A stretch of 64,000 nt of DNA from Chitinophaga costaii (GTDB lineage Bacteria; Bacteroidota; Bacteroidia; Chitinophagales; Chitinophagaceae): assembly GCF_900094705.1 (NCBI RefSeq), contig NZ_FMAR01000014.1, forward strand, positions 62,001 to 126,000, read 5' to 3'. The notes beneath the pieces are model-generated. The model ran no database searches, was not told the DNA's origin, and saw only the letters and a program-made list of their open reading frames with translations. Both the position numbers and the translations under genes were made by a program. Below are positions 44,354 to 53,973 of this stretch, piece after piece (the first letter of the stretch is position 1; every line of letters starts with the position of its first letter).

Positions 44354-44385
44354 TTAAAGTAATAAATTTTGCAATATATACCACC

Positions 44386-44410
44386 GGCCGCGGCATTAAA
44401 TGCCGCGGCC
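44386..44410 (+). terminator. Terminator of the rightward arm
   Basis: GGCCGCGGCA (44386-44395) and TGCCGCGGCC (44401-44410) form a perfect 10-base stem with loop TTAAA, followed by GTATTTTTAT. Confidence 0.9.
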
Positions 44411-44891
44411 GTATTTTTATAATGCATAATGGAAAGGTTAGTTCCATGCGTTTACAATTCATTAACATACACAGTGTCAGCAAGTTTCCTGGATTTACAT
44501 CCTTTTTCCCCTTTCTCAAGCGCGTTTACTAAAAAAAAACGTTCCTTTACCTGCCATTTCCCTCCATTCACCATCTTCCGTTGTTCACTATTGAGATTAT
44601 GGCTATCTTGTGCCACAATTAGTAAGTTTCCAGGACTGTTGTATTTGTTTACCACAAATTTTATCAGGACAGGTTCTTATTACACACCATTGACCATCCT
44701 CCGAAAAAACCGAATCAGGTCTAATTATACGCGTTTTCCGTAAAGCCGGGTGCCGTATATACCAACTTCAATTTTACCTCATCCTTAGAAAAACCGTTCG
44801 AAAAAGTACGGCCTGGCTTCGTATTGTCTCCAGTGCTATAAGTGCTTAATAAAGGATGTGTTTTTTAATACCGAATACTTAAATACACTAT
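44411..44891. other. Non-coding spacer before the giant secreted protein gene
   Basis: About 480 bases. The frames here (44429-44743 plus, 44452-44655 minus) have low-quality composition rich in Ser, Cys, Phe and show no family pattern. CATTTCCCTCCATTCACC (44555-44572) looks like the short pyrimidine-rich intergenic repeats of Bacteroidota. No consensus promoter was found, though one is needed for the next gene because a terminator precedes this spacer. Confidence 0.5.
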
Positions 44892-47800
44892 ATGAACAAA
44901 TTTTACCAGGTAACTGTTGTTTTGTTGCTGCTGCTGTTCTGCATTCCTGCAGCATTTGCACAAACCGGTGTATTAAACCCTAACGACCCAATCGTGGTAT
45001 ACGATTCGGCTAATCCGCCGGCTATTCCTCCTTATGGTACGCTGGCAAAATGGGTAAAAACCACTCGTGTAAGCTGGAATAGCTCTTCCTTCAAGGCTTA
45101 TTACTACAACGGCCTGGTGTTCCGTGTAAAATTCCCAAAAACTTATCAGCCTGATGTAAACGACGGCAAAAAATACCCAATGATTATTTTCTTCCACGGT
45201 ATTGGGGAAAAAGGATCTATTTATGATAACGAATACCAGTTATACAATGGCGGCCAAGTGAATATGAACGCCGTAGACCAAGGCAAATTTGATGGCTTCC
45301 TGGTGTATCCTCAAAATCAACAAGGCTTCTTTGGCAATCCCAATTTCGACGATATTGTAACGCTTATTAACGAGCATTTTATCCCGGAATGCAAGGTAGA
45401 TCCTTTTCGCATTATAGTTAACGGCCTTTCTGGTGGTGGAACTGCTACCTGGGACTTTTTGCTCCGTTATCCCAAAGTTGTGGCCGCAGCCACTCCCATC
45501 AGTGCGGCCAATTCCCAATTAAAGAATTATATAGATCTCTATAAATGGACTCCCATCTGGTGGTTCCAGGGTGGCGTGGATACAAATCCCGCACCTGGCA
45601 TAGCGCTGGACGATTTTCGCGCGGATAGCCTGGCGGGTGCCAATGTGAAACTGACGGTATATCCCGGACAGGGCCATGGTGTATGGAACTTGGCATGGAA
45701 TGAATCGGATTATTACCCCTTTGTAAATCGCGCCTACAAATCTAATCCCTGGCCGTTATATGGCCGTACGGATTTTTGTCCTGGCGAAAATATAAATGTT
45801 ACCCTGGGGCTAACGGCTGGTTTCGACGCTTATGAGTGGCGCAAAGATGGCGTTGTTATTTCCGGCGCCACTTCCAACACGCTAACGGTAACTTCCGTTG
45901 GTTCTTATACTGCACGCATTAAAGACGGCAGTACCTGGTCAGATACCTCTCACATCCCGGTGGTGATCAAAATCAAAACCGCTACAGTAAGTCCTGACAT
46001 TACCGTAGCTGGTCTTGCCAGCAATGTAATCCCTTCTCCAGATGGCAAAACTTCTGTATCGCTTCAAGTACCTGCAACTTATGCCAGCTATACCTGGAGA
46101 AAATTGCCGGACACGACAACCGTTCTTGGCAGTACTAATACCCTGACTGCTACCACAGCCGGTAAATATGTGGTGAAAGTAACGGAACAATACGGTTGCT
46201 CCAGTAGCTTCTCCAATCCTTTTACCGTAATTGCGGCTCAAAGCAACCATGCTCCGGACCCGGCCTCTAACCTAACCGCTACGGCCATCTCTAAAACGGC
46301 CATCACCCTTCAGTGGAGTAACAATCCCAATCCTGCCTATAATGAAAAGGCGTTCGAGGTATACAGTGCCACCAATGCCGGTGGGCCTTACACGCTTACC
46401 AGTATTGTAAGTGCAGATACGCTGAACTATACTGATAATAATCTGAATCCCAACACCAAATATTTTTATATCATCCGTGCAGTGAACGACAGCGGTGCCG
46501 CCCCCGTGAGCAATGAAGCCTCTACGATCACACAAACAGATACACAGGCCCCCACTGCACCTGTACTTTCTGTTGGGGCTACCAGCCGTACCAGCATTAG
46601 CTTACAATGGGACGCATCGACAGATGATGTAGCTGTAGACTATTATGATATTTATGTGAATGGTGTGAAAACCTATACGGTAGACGGTAACCAGACTTCT
46701 TTCACAGTGGCCGGTCTTACTTTCCAACAGTCTTATAATTTTGTGCTGAAAGCGAGGGATTTCGCTAACAATATCTCCGCCCCAAGCAACCAGGTAAGTG
46801 CTTATGCAATTAGCAAAGGCCTTACTTACTCCGTATATGCCGGTACCTTTAGCAAACTACCCGACTTTACAACACTAACCCCGGTAAGCACCGGTACTTC
46901 CCCCACGGTAAGTTTGACCCAGGCAGGCCTGTCTACTAATTATGCCATGAAGTGGCAGGGTTATATACGCATTCCCGTTGCTGGTAGCTATACATTTGAA
47001 ACAAGCTCCGACGATGGTAGCGCCCTTTACATTGGTAACTATGGCCCCATCGCAACCGCATTGGTGAACAACGACGGCGGCCATGGCACACAGACCAAGG
47101 AAGGCACCATCACGCTAGACCAGGGCGTGTACCCGATCACAATTACGTATTTCCAGGGTACCGGTGGTTCCTCCATGAAAGTGCTTTGGAAGAATACCGC
47201 CAATGGCGTGACCACAGAAGAAGCCATCCCGGCAGCTTTCTTTACTGACACCATCCCTCCGACCAGTGCCACTGTTCCTTTAGCGCCGATTAATATCAAA
47301 GCGACGGCGGTAAGCTATAATAAAATTAACCTGACCTGGACGGACACCAGTAATAACGAGACTAATTTTGAGATTTACCGTGCTACATCTTCCAGCGGTC
47401 CCTATCTCACGATTGCCCGTGTAGGAGCCAACGTGACCAGCTATAGCGATTCTGCGCTCACACCGCAAACCACCTACTTCTACCGCGTAGATGCTATTAA
47501 TAACGTAGGCAATTCCGGTTTTGACATCCGTGAAATGGGAGGCTTGCATTACAATCTGTACCAATCCACCACTACCCTGGCTAACCTGCCTAACTTCCTT
47601 ACGATGGCAGCTACAGATAGTGGATACTTAGATAATGTGTCGCTGGCAATACGCAGTTCTAATAACAACTTCGCGCTTAAATTTGGTGGTTACATCACCA
47701 TTCCAACTACCGGCAGCTATACTTTTTATACGAACTCCGACGATGGCAGTAACATGTACCTTGGTGGTTTCCCTGACAGTTCCTACCTGATCGTGAAAAA

Positions 47801-50800
47801 CGATAAAGTTCAGGGTAACACTGAAAAAGCATCTGCTGCATTGAACCTGACGGCCGGCTCCTACCCTTTCTTTGTAACTTACTTCCAAGGTAGTAATAGT
47901 TACCAACTGGGCATTAGTTGGAAAGGTCCTGGCATCACCAAACAAAACATTCCATCTTCCGCGTTCCTTAATCCAAATAACAACGCTACCACCCTGGCGC
48001 TGCCACCAGCACCGGACGCGCCCAGCGAGCTAACCGCCACCACGGTTTCCGCCTCTGCGATCCACCTGAAATGGAATGATAATTCCAATAATGAAACTGG
48101 CTTTGAAATATATCGCTCGGTAGCGAATAATACCAGCTACACCTTGCTACAAACGGTAAATCCAAGTGACAGTGCCACCGGCATACTGGCCGATACAGCA
48201 CTATTCCCGAACGTTACTTATTATTACAAGGTGCGTGCAAAAGGTGTAGGCGGCAACTCTGCGTTCTCTAACGAAACGTCTGCCAGCACACTGAACACCA
48301 CCCCGGTTATCAGCCCCATCTCCAGCCGCTATATGAAATACGGTACTACCAGCACCGTGAACGTTAGCGCTACAGATGCTGATGGCAAAAAACCTTCCCT
48401 TACCGCTTCCAATCTGCCGGCTTTCGGCACCTTCGTGGATAATGGCAATGGAACCGGTATTTTTACTTTCTCTCCGGATGTTAATGCGCAGGGTACTTAC
48501 GCTAACATTACCGTAACAGCCGCCAACTTGCATGACGGTAGCTCCAGTACCGCTTTCACCCTTACAGTGAATGCTACGGATGCACCGGTACTGAGCAATA
48601 CCAGCGATATCACCCTGGCCGCCAATGCTACCGGCCAGCAGACCATAACTGTAACCACCAGTGCAGATCCCTCAAGCCTAACTTGGGGCAGTACCGGTTT
48701 GCCCGGCTTTGCTGCACTAAATACCAGTGGCAAGAATGCTACTTTAACGGTAACTCCTACCCTAGCAGATGCAGGCACCTACCCGGTAACCATCCGCGTA
48801 GATGATGGTGCTGGTGGATTAGCAGAAGCAACCTTTAATATCGTAGTAACGTCGATCACGCCAAACTACACCTTGTTCGTTAACTGGACAGATGGTGCGC
48901 CCGGCCTGGCCAGTGCCCCTTGGAATAATACTAATAAACGTCCTGTACTGGGAGATGTGTACGGTAGTCTGAAAGACTCTACCGGCCGCACTACCGGCGT
49001 AGCAATTAATGTGCTCACAGCATGGCAGAACGTAAACAGCGGTGTAAATTCAAACAACCAGGGCTACACTTCCGGCAATAACTCCGGTCTGTATCCTGAT
49101 AAAGTAACTGTTAGCAGTGTATGGACTACCTCGCTGAAACAAACATTTAAACTCACTGGTCTTTCACAAAACCATTACAAATACAATTTTACTTTCTATG
49201 GTAGCCGTGCAGGTGTGACCGATAATCGTACAGCGTCTTATACCATTAATGGTAATACTGTAACGCTAAATGGTTCAAATAACGTCAGCAATACTGTAAG
49301 CTTAAATGGTATGCAGGCCAGCGCTGCAGGTGAAATCTCCGTAGACCTCCAGGCAGCCAGTGGATCATCTTATGCCTACCTGAACGCCATGATTGTAAGG
49401 GCAGCTTACGACGATAGTACTGCACCAGCCAAACCGCGCAACTTGAACGCCCGCGTTCAGGCAAACGGTATACGCCTAAATTGGATAGACGCTGCTTATA
49501 ATGAAAGTGGTTATAACGTGTTCCGCGCCACCACGCAGGCAGGACCATATCAACAACTAAGCCCCAACCCTAACGTAAACGATACTGCTTACACTGACGT
49601 ATCGGCAATTGCAGGTATTGCATACTACTACGTTGTGACTGCCTACAATAATTATGGCATCACTGGCTCCGATACCGTAAGCGCCATAATAGCTAACCGC
49701 GCACCATCACTGACCACCCTATCGAAAGTATCCATTAAAACGGATACCACAATTACGGTAGGCATAAGCGCCACCGACGATCCGGGCGACGTGATTACTT
49801 TGTCTGTTAGCGGACTGCCGGCATTTGCCACCTTTCAGGACAATGGCAATGGTAATGGTAATATTACCTTGGCTCCTCATACAGCCAACATCGGCAAATA
49901 CACGGTTACCATCAGTGCCACCGATAATCATGGTGCTATTACCAACCAGGTATTAACTATTCAGGTCAGTGATAAAAACATCACTTCTACCTATGTAGAC
50001 TTTAATCAGGTAATGCCCGCCAGCGCTCCTTGGACCAGCTTTAACGCGGCTCCCAGTGCAGGTGTAACGCTTAGCAACCTGCTGGATGAAAGTGGCACAC
50101 ATACCGGTATCAACATTACCCTGTTAGACGCCCTGAGCGGTAGCAATACCAATGGTGCAACTACTGGGAACAATTCCGGCATTTACCCTGATACCGTGTT
50201 GGCTACTTACTGGTATGATCAATCTGGCACTGCCAAACGCTTACGCCTGCTTAATGTGCCGGCTAACCGCAAATACAATTTAATATTCATTGGCAGCCGT
50301 GCATCGGTATCTGATAACCGCAATACAATTTATACTTCCGGCGGACAATCTGTAACGCTGAACGCAGCCGGTAACACCGCCACCACGGTGCAACTGAATG
50401 GTCTCTCCCCGGATTCAAACGGCATCATCGAGTTTACCATTGCCCAAGCCTCCGGCTCTTTTGCCGCTTACCTCAATGCTATGGTTATCCAATCGTATGT
50501 AGATAATGGCATTCCGCTGGCCCCGGCCAACCTCACCGGCTCAGGCATTTCCCGCTCTACCATCAAATTGAGCTGGGCCGATAATTCCAATAACGAGACC
50601 GGTTTTGATGTGTACCGTTCCAATACCCGGATTGGGGAGTATACCAAAATTGGCAGCGTAGCTGCTAACGTGAATACGTATAGCGACAGTGTGGGATTAT
50701 CGCCGTCCACTATTTATTACTACCAGGTAAAAACAGTGAATGGTACCCAGACTTCTGATTTCAGTAATGTAGCCGCTGCGTCTACCATGGCTTGGGCCAA

Positions 50801-51662
50801 TTATATTAATTTCAATACAGTGAACCCGGCGCCTGCTCCGTGGAACAATACCACCAGCCTACCTTACGTGGGCCTGTCTGTGCCAAACATGAAGGACGAC
50901 GAGGGGAATGCCACCAGTCAGACGCTAACTATCACCCGTGCCTTTACCGGCACCAACCCTGCTGGTAAGGTAACCGGCAACAACTCTGGCGTATATCCTG
51001 ACCTGGTGTTGGCAGAATCTTACTACGTAGAACCTGGCGATACCGCCGAGATGACAATCACTGGTCTTAATCAGGCCATGACTTACACTTTCACTTTCTT
51101 CGGTGATCGTGTGGACGGCGGTTCCAGGGTAAGTGCCTATAAGATCGGCAACCAAATTGTAACATTGGAGGCTAATAATAATGTGAGCAATACGGTACAG
51201 ATAGCCGGTGTAGTACCTGATCAGAATGGTAATATTAAGATCACTGTGTACATATATGCTAACTACGCTTATCTTAATGCATTGGTTATCCAGGCCTTCC
51301 CTTCTACCCAGCCCAATCTGCCAACGCTGCAGGTGAAAAACCCACAGCAAAAGAAAGGCATCACACTGGGCGATATAAGTTCCGCTGATAATACGCTTAC
51401 AGTTGTGAACGTATACCCGAACCCGATACAATCCACTGTTTATGTATCCTTGCACCAAGGCAAGCAAAGTTCAGTAGTAGCTTTACGCCTCTACGATCTG
51501 AGTGGTCACCTAGTAGCGGCAAAAGACCTTGGTAATGTGACAACTGGCTCGTATCTTCAACGCCTAGATGTTAGCTCCAATAGACTTGCAAGCGGTTATT
51601 ACCTGTTACAAATAATTGCAGATGGCCAAACAGTCAAAACAATAAAATTATTCAAGAACTAA
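44892..51662 (+). CDS. Giant T9SS-secreted esterase with PA14, FnIII and a threefold repeated module
   Basis: 2256 residues. Signal peptide to Gln24. Residues about 60-290 are an alpha/beta hydrolase of the PHB-depolymerase/esterase type: nucleophile Ser180 in GLSGG, Asp230 in FQGGVD, His262 in GQGHGVW. Ig-like repeats to about 450, then FnIII (454, 553), PA14 (644-785), FnIII (796), PA14 (884-1027), FnIII (1041), two Ig/cadherin-like domains (1138-1318), and three copies of an unrecognised ~170-residue beta-rich module (1326-1506, 1701-1869, 1971-2136) alternating with FnIII (1511, 1876) and an Ig-like domain (1604). A T9SS type A domain (VYPNPIQSTVYV) ends it. PA14 and the module probably bind glycans; the esterase may deacylate one. 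It has its own terminator within the polysaccharide locus. Confidence 0.9.
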   Translation: MNKFYQVTVVLLLLLFCIPAAFAQTGVLNPNDPIVVYDSANPPAIPPYGTLAKWVKTTRVSWNSSSFKAYYYNGLVFRVKFPKTYQPDVNDGKKYPMIIFFHGIGEKGSIYDNEYQLYNGGQVNMNAVDQGKFDGFLVYPQNQQGFFGNPNFDDIVTLINEHFIPECKVDPFRIIVNGLSGGGTATWDFLLRYPKVVAAATPISAANSQLKNYIDLYKWTPIWWFQGGVDTNPAPGIALDDFRADSLAGANVKLTVYPGQGHGVWNLAWNESDYYPFVNRAYKSNPWPLYGRTDFCPGENINVTLGLTAGFDAYEWRKDGVVISGATSNTLTVTSVGSYTARIKDGSTWSDTSHIPVVIKIKTATVSPDITVAGLASNVIPSPDGKTSVSLQVPATYASYTWRKLPDTTTVLGSTNTLTATTAGKYVVKVTEQYGCSSSFSNPFTVIAAQSNHAPDPASNLTATAISKTAITLQWSNNPNPAYNEKAFEVYSATNAGGPYTLTSIVSADTLNYTDNNLNPNTKYFYIIRAVNDSGAAPVSNEASTITQTDTQAPTAPVLSVGATSRTSISLQWDASTDDVAVDYYDIYVNGVKTYTVDGNQTSFTVAGLTFQQSYNFVLKARDFANNISAPSNQVSAYAISKGLTYSVYAGTFSKLPDFTTLTPVSTGTSPTVSLTQAGLSTNYAMKWQGYIRIPVAGSYTFETSSDDGSALYIGNYGPIATALVNNDGGHGTQTKEGTITLDQGVYPITITYFQGTGGSSMKVLWKNTANGVTTEEAIPAAFFTDTIPPTSATVPLAPINIKATAVSYNKINLTWTDTSNNETNFEIYRATSSSGPYLTIARVGANVTSYSDSALTPQTTYFYRVDAINNVGNSGFDIREMGGLHYNLYQSTTTLANLPNFLTMAATDSGYLDNVSLAIRSSNNNFALKFGGYITIPTTGSYTFYTNSDDGSNMYLGGFPDSSYLIVKNDKVQGNTEKASAALNLTAGSYPFFVTYFQGSNSYQLGISWKGPGITKQNIPSSAFLNPNNNATTLALPPAPDAPSELTATTVSASAIHLKWNDNSNNETGFEIYRSVANNTSYTLLQTVNPSDSATGILADTALFPNVTYYYKVRAKGVGGNSAFSNETSASTLNTTPVISPISSRYMKYGTTSTVNVSATDADGKKPSLTASNLPAFGTFVDNGNGTGIFTFSPDVNAQGTYANITVTAANLHDGSSSTAFTLTVNATDAPVLSNTSDITLAANATGQQTITVTTSADPSSLTWGSTGLPGFAALNTSGKNATLTVTPTLADAGTYPVTIRVDDGAGGLAEATFNIVVTSITPNYTLFVNWTDGAPGLASAPWNNTNKRPVLGDVYGSLKDSTGRTTGVAINVLTAWQNVNSGVNSNNQGYTSGNNSGLYPDKVTVSSVWTTSLKQTFKLTGLSQNHYKYNFTFYGSRAGVTDNRTASYTINGNTVTLNGSNNVSNTVSLNGMQASAAGEISVDLQAASGSSYAYLNAMIVRAAYDDSTAPAKPRNLNARVQANGIRLNWIDAAYNESGYNVFRATTQAGPYQQLSPNPNVNDTAYTDVSAIAGIAYYYVVTAYNNYGITGSDTVSAIIANRAPSLTTLSKVSIKTDTTITVGISATDDPGDVITLSVSGLPAFATFQDNGNGNGNITLAPHTANIGKYTVTISATDNHGAITNQVLTIQVSDKNITSTYVDFNQVMPASAPWTSFNAAPSAGVTLSNLLDESGTHTGINITLLDALSGSNTNGATTGNNSGIYPDTVLATYWYDQSGTAKRLRLLNVPANRKYNLIFIGSRASVSDNRNTIYTSGGQSVTLNAAGNTATTVQLNGLSPDSNGIIEFTIAQASGSFAAYLNAMVIQSYVDNGIPLAPANLTGSGISRSTIKLSWADNSNNETGFDVYRSNTRIGEYTKIGSVAANVNTYSDSVGLSPSTIYYYQVKTVNGTQTSDFSNVAAASTMAWANYINFNTVNPAPAPWNNTTSLPYVGLSVPNMKDDEGNATSQTLTITRAFTGTNPAGKVTGNNSGVYPDLVLAESYYVEPGDTAEMTITGLNQAMTYTFTFFGDRVDGGSRVSAYKIGNQIVTLEANNNVSNTVQIAGVVPDQNGNIKITVYIYANYAYLNALVIQAFPSTQPNLPTLQVKNPQQKKGITLGDISSADNTLTVVNVYPNPIQSTVYVSLHQGKQSSVVALRLYDLSGHLVAAKDLGNVTTGSYLQRLDVSSNRLASGYYLLQIIADGQTVKTIKLFKN
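48868..51300 (+). repeat. Three copies of a ~170-residue coding module
   Basis: Copies at about 48868-49410, 49992-50497 and 50803-51298 inside the giant protein gene. Shared marks in order: a start like YINFN or YVDFN, APW, TGNNSGxYPD, YxFxFxGSR or similar, TVxLNxxxN followed by TVxLNG or TVQIAG, and AYLNAMVIQ. Protein identity is moderate and the DNA has diverged, so the duplication is old. It looks like a jelly-roll; the family is not known to me. Confidence 0.75.
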
Positions 51663-51681
51663 GGAGTTAATCCGGAAGCTA

Positions 51682-51713
51682 AAAAAATCCGGTTGTAACA
51701 AACCGGATTTTTT
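51682..51713 (+). terminator. Terminator after the giant secreted protein gene
   Basis: A perfect 13-base stem, 51682-51694 with 51701-51713, six-base loop, ending in TTTTTT. It separates the giant gene from the Wzc-like operon. Confidence 0.92.
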
Positions 51714-51760
51714 CAGCTTCATTAAATTAGATTAATTCATACATTAAAGAATCCGCGAAT

Positions 51761-53953
51761 ATGGATCTGATTTATTTATTTAATGCACTACTGAGAAGAA
51801 AATGGCTAATTATCTTTTGTTCTGTATTTGCCGTTGTTGTAGCCTTCTTGTTTACACTCCGACAGGAAAAGCAGTATAAATCTTCTGCCCAGATGGCTAC
51901 TGGTTTTACCACCACAGACCAGGTAAAACTAAAGGATGAAAATTTTGATGCATTTGAGATTGATGTGAAGTTCAATAACGTAATGGAAGCCATGACCTCC
52001 AACCGCGTATTGAGTATGGTGTCTTACAACGCCATGATTCACGATCTGGAAACGCCTGCCAAAGCATATCATCATCCGGACCCCCGTGATAAAAATTATA
52101 ACAGTTACCGTAATACGGATAGAGGCAAAGCCCTGCAGGTATTGAAGAAAAAATATGCAGATGAACAACTGCTTAGTTCTTATGATCCGGAAGACCGCAA
52201 GATACTGGAGCTGGTTAAAGCTTTTCATTACGATTTGGAAACCTTACGTAAGCAATTGACCGTAAGCCGCGTAGTGCGCACCGACTTCATCGACATCCAA
52301 TATTTGTCAGACAATCCGGAGTTGTCTGCCTCTATCGTAAACCAGCTCTTTACGGAGTTTATGCGCAGTAACGAAGCTTCCCGTGCGCAGCAAACTGTAG
52401 AATCTATTGCTACACTGGAAAAACTCGTGAAACAAAAAAGAGATGCACTGGACCAGAAGTTGAACGATCTTCGTTCACAAGGTACGGTAGATGTATCGGT
52501 AGAAAGTTCCAGCGCCATGGAGCAGATCAGCAATTTCGAAAACCGCCTGGCAGACGAGAAAAGTACGCTCACTTCTGCCTCCCTGGCATTACAGCAGATT
52601 ACCGATCAACTGGCCGAAATGGAACGTACCAACGCCAAAACCGCCATTGCTTCTAACGCCAATGCCGCTGACCTGGCCAATCTTAAAAAACAAGTGGATG
52701 CTGCTAAGTCTGACGATGACGCCAGAAGTGGCACCGACCCAGAGCTGCATAAAAAATACCTTGCGCTGAAAGCGGATTACAATACTAAACGTGCGGCCTC
52801 CTTAAGTTCTTCTGCCAGCGGCACCGGAACGGTAACCAAGGCTGAATTACTTCAGAAAAAAAGCGACCTGGAAGTGCAGGTAAAGTCTGCCACACAGAAT
52901 GTAACGTCTTATGAACAGCGGCTTAAACAATTAAACTCCGGCGTTGGCGCAATTGCCGCAAGAGGAGCTACCAACATTGCACTGAAAAAGGAACTGGACC
53001 TAGCCCAACAGGAATATGAAAATGTAAAATCCCGCTACGATGCAGCCACGAATAGCCAGGTGGTACCGCTGGACAATTTCCGGCAGATCCTTTATGGCCA
53101 GCCGGCAGTAGACCCGGAACCCTCCAAACGCCTGATCATATTAGGCCTTTCCGGTATTTCCATGTTTGTATTTTGCTGCATATTAATTATCCTGCTGGAG
53201 TATCTGGATGTATCGATCAAAACGCCCTCCCAATTTAACAAGACCATTAACCTCCAACTGCTTGGCATCGTAAACCGGATATCTTTAAAGCAAACGGCGA
53301 TCAACAGCATTTTTAATTCGGAATTGCCGCAGAAGGAAAAAGATACGTTGGTGCTTTTCCGTGAACATGTGCGCATGTTGCGCTATGAACTGGAAAGCAG
53401 GCCACAGCATATTTACCTGTTCACCAGTGCGCGCACTGGTGAAGGTAAAACTACCGTCATCACCTCCCTGGCCAACAGTCTGTCGATGAGTAAACATAAA
53501 GTACTTTTGATCGATACGAATTTTACCAACAATGGTCTTACCCGTCAATACGATGCCAAGCCCGAATTGGAAAAATATTCAGCGGAAAATTTTAGCCTGG
53601 AACATCTCAAGCAAACGCTGATCAAAACGACAGACAATGCTTATATCGATGTGATTGGCTGCCAGGGCGGCGACTACACGCCTTCCGAGATATTGCCACA
53701 TAATAATTTGCTACAACATCTCCCCGCTTTGCTTAATACGTACGACTATATTTTCCTGGAAGGCGCAGCACTCAACGAACGCGCCGACAGTAAGGAACTC
53801 ATGCAATATGTGGAAGTCGTGATTTCGATCGTATCTGCCAGATCTACTGTGAAACCTACCGATAAAGATTCGATAGGGTTCCTGCAAAGTCTGAATGGTA
53901 AATATGCCGGGGCTATATTGAACTACGTCGAAAAAAGTAACATTGATATTTAA
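51761..53953 (+). CDS. Wzc-like chain-length determinant with degenerate tyrosine-kinase domain
   Basis: 730 residues. TM1 at about 13-33, a long periplasmic Wzz region rich in coiled coil (170-440), TM2 at about 456-480, and a C-terminal cytoplasmic BY-kinase-type ATPase. Walker A is intact (SARTGEGKTT, about 556-565) and Walker A' is partly kept (LLIDTNFTN). In Walker B the expected Asp is replaced: YDYIFLEGAA. The C-terminal tyrosine cluster is missing; the tail is LNYVEKSNIDI. It probably sets polymer length with Wzy but may not autophosphorylate in the usual way. First gene of the long rightward operon. Confidence 0.88.
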   Translation: MDLIYLFNALLRRKWLIIFCSVFAVVVAFLFTLRQEKQYKSSAQMATGFTTTDQVKLKDENFDAFEIDVKFNNVMEAMTSNRVLSMVSYNAMIHDLETPAKAYHHPDPRDKNYNSYRNTDRGKALQVLKKKYADEQLLSSYDPEDRKILELVKAFHYDLETLRKQLTVSRVVRTDFIDIQYLSDNPELSASIVNQLFTEFMRSNEASRAQQTVESIATLEKLVKQKRDALDQKLNDLRSQGTVDVSVESSSAMEQISNFENRLADEKSTLTSASLALQQITDQLAEMERTNAKTAIASNANAADLANLKKQVDAAKSDDDARSGTDPELHKKYLALKADYNTKRAASLSSSASGTGTVTKAELLQKKSDLEVQVKSATQNVTSYEQRLKQLNSGVGAIAARGATNIALKKELDLAQQEYENVKSRYDAATNSQVVPLDNFRQILYGQPAVDPEPSKRLIILGLSGISMFVFCCILIILLEYLDVSIKTPSQFNKTINLQLLGIVNRISLKQTAINSIFNSELPQKEKDTLVLFREHVRMLRYELESRPQHIYLFTSARTGEGKTTVITSLANSLSMSKHKVLLIDTNFTNNGLTRQYDAKPELEKYSAENFSLEHLKQTLIKTTDNAYIDVIGCQGGDYTPSEILPHNNLLQHLPALLNTYDYIFLEGAALNERADSKELMQYVEVVISIVSARSTVKPTDKDSIGFLQSLNGKYAGAILNYVEKSNIDI

Positions 53954-53973
53954 ACAGGACCGATCGTATTCTT

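Noticed and set aside
44429..44743. 104-residue frame before the giant gene
   Set aside because: Rich in Ser, Cys and Phe without a pattern, in a stretch that looks like intergenic repeat; no start signal.
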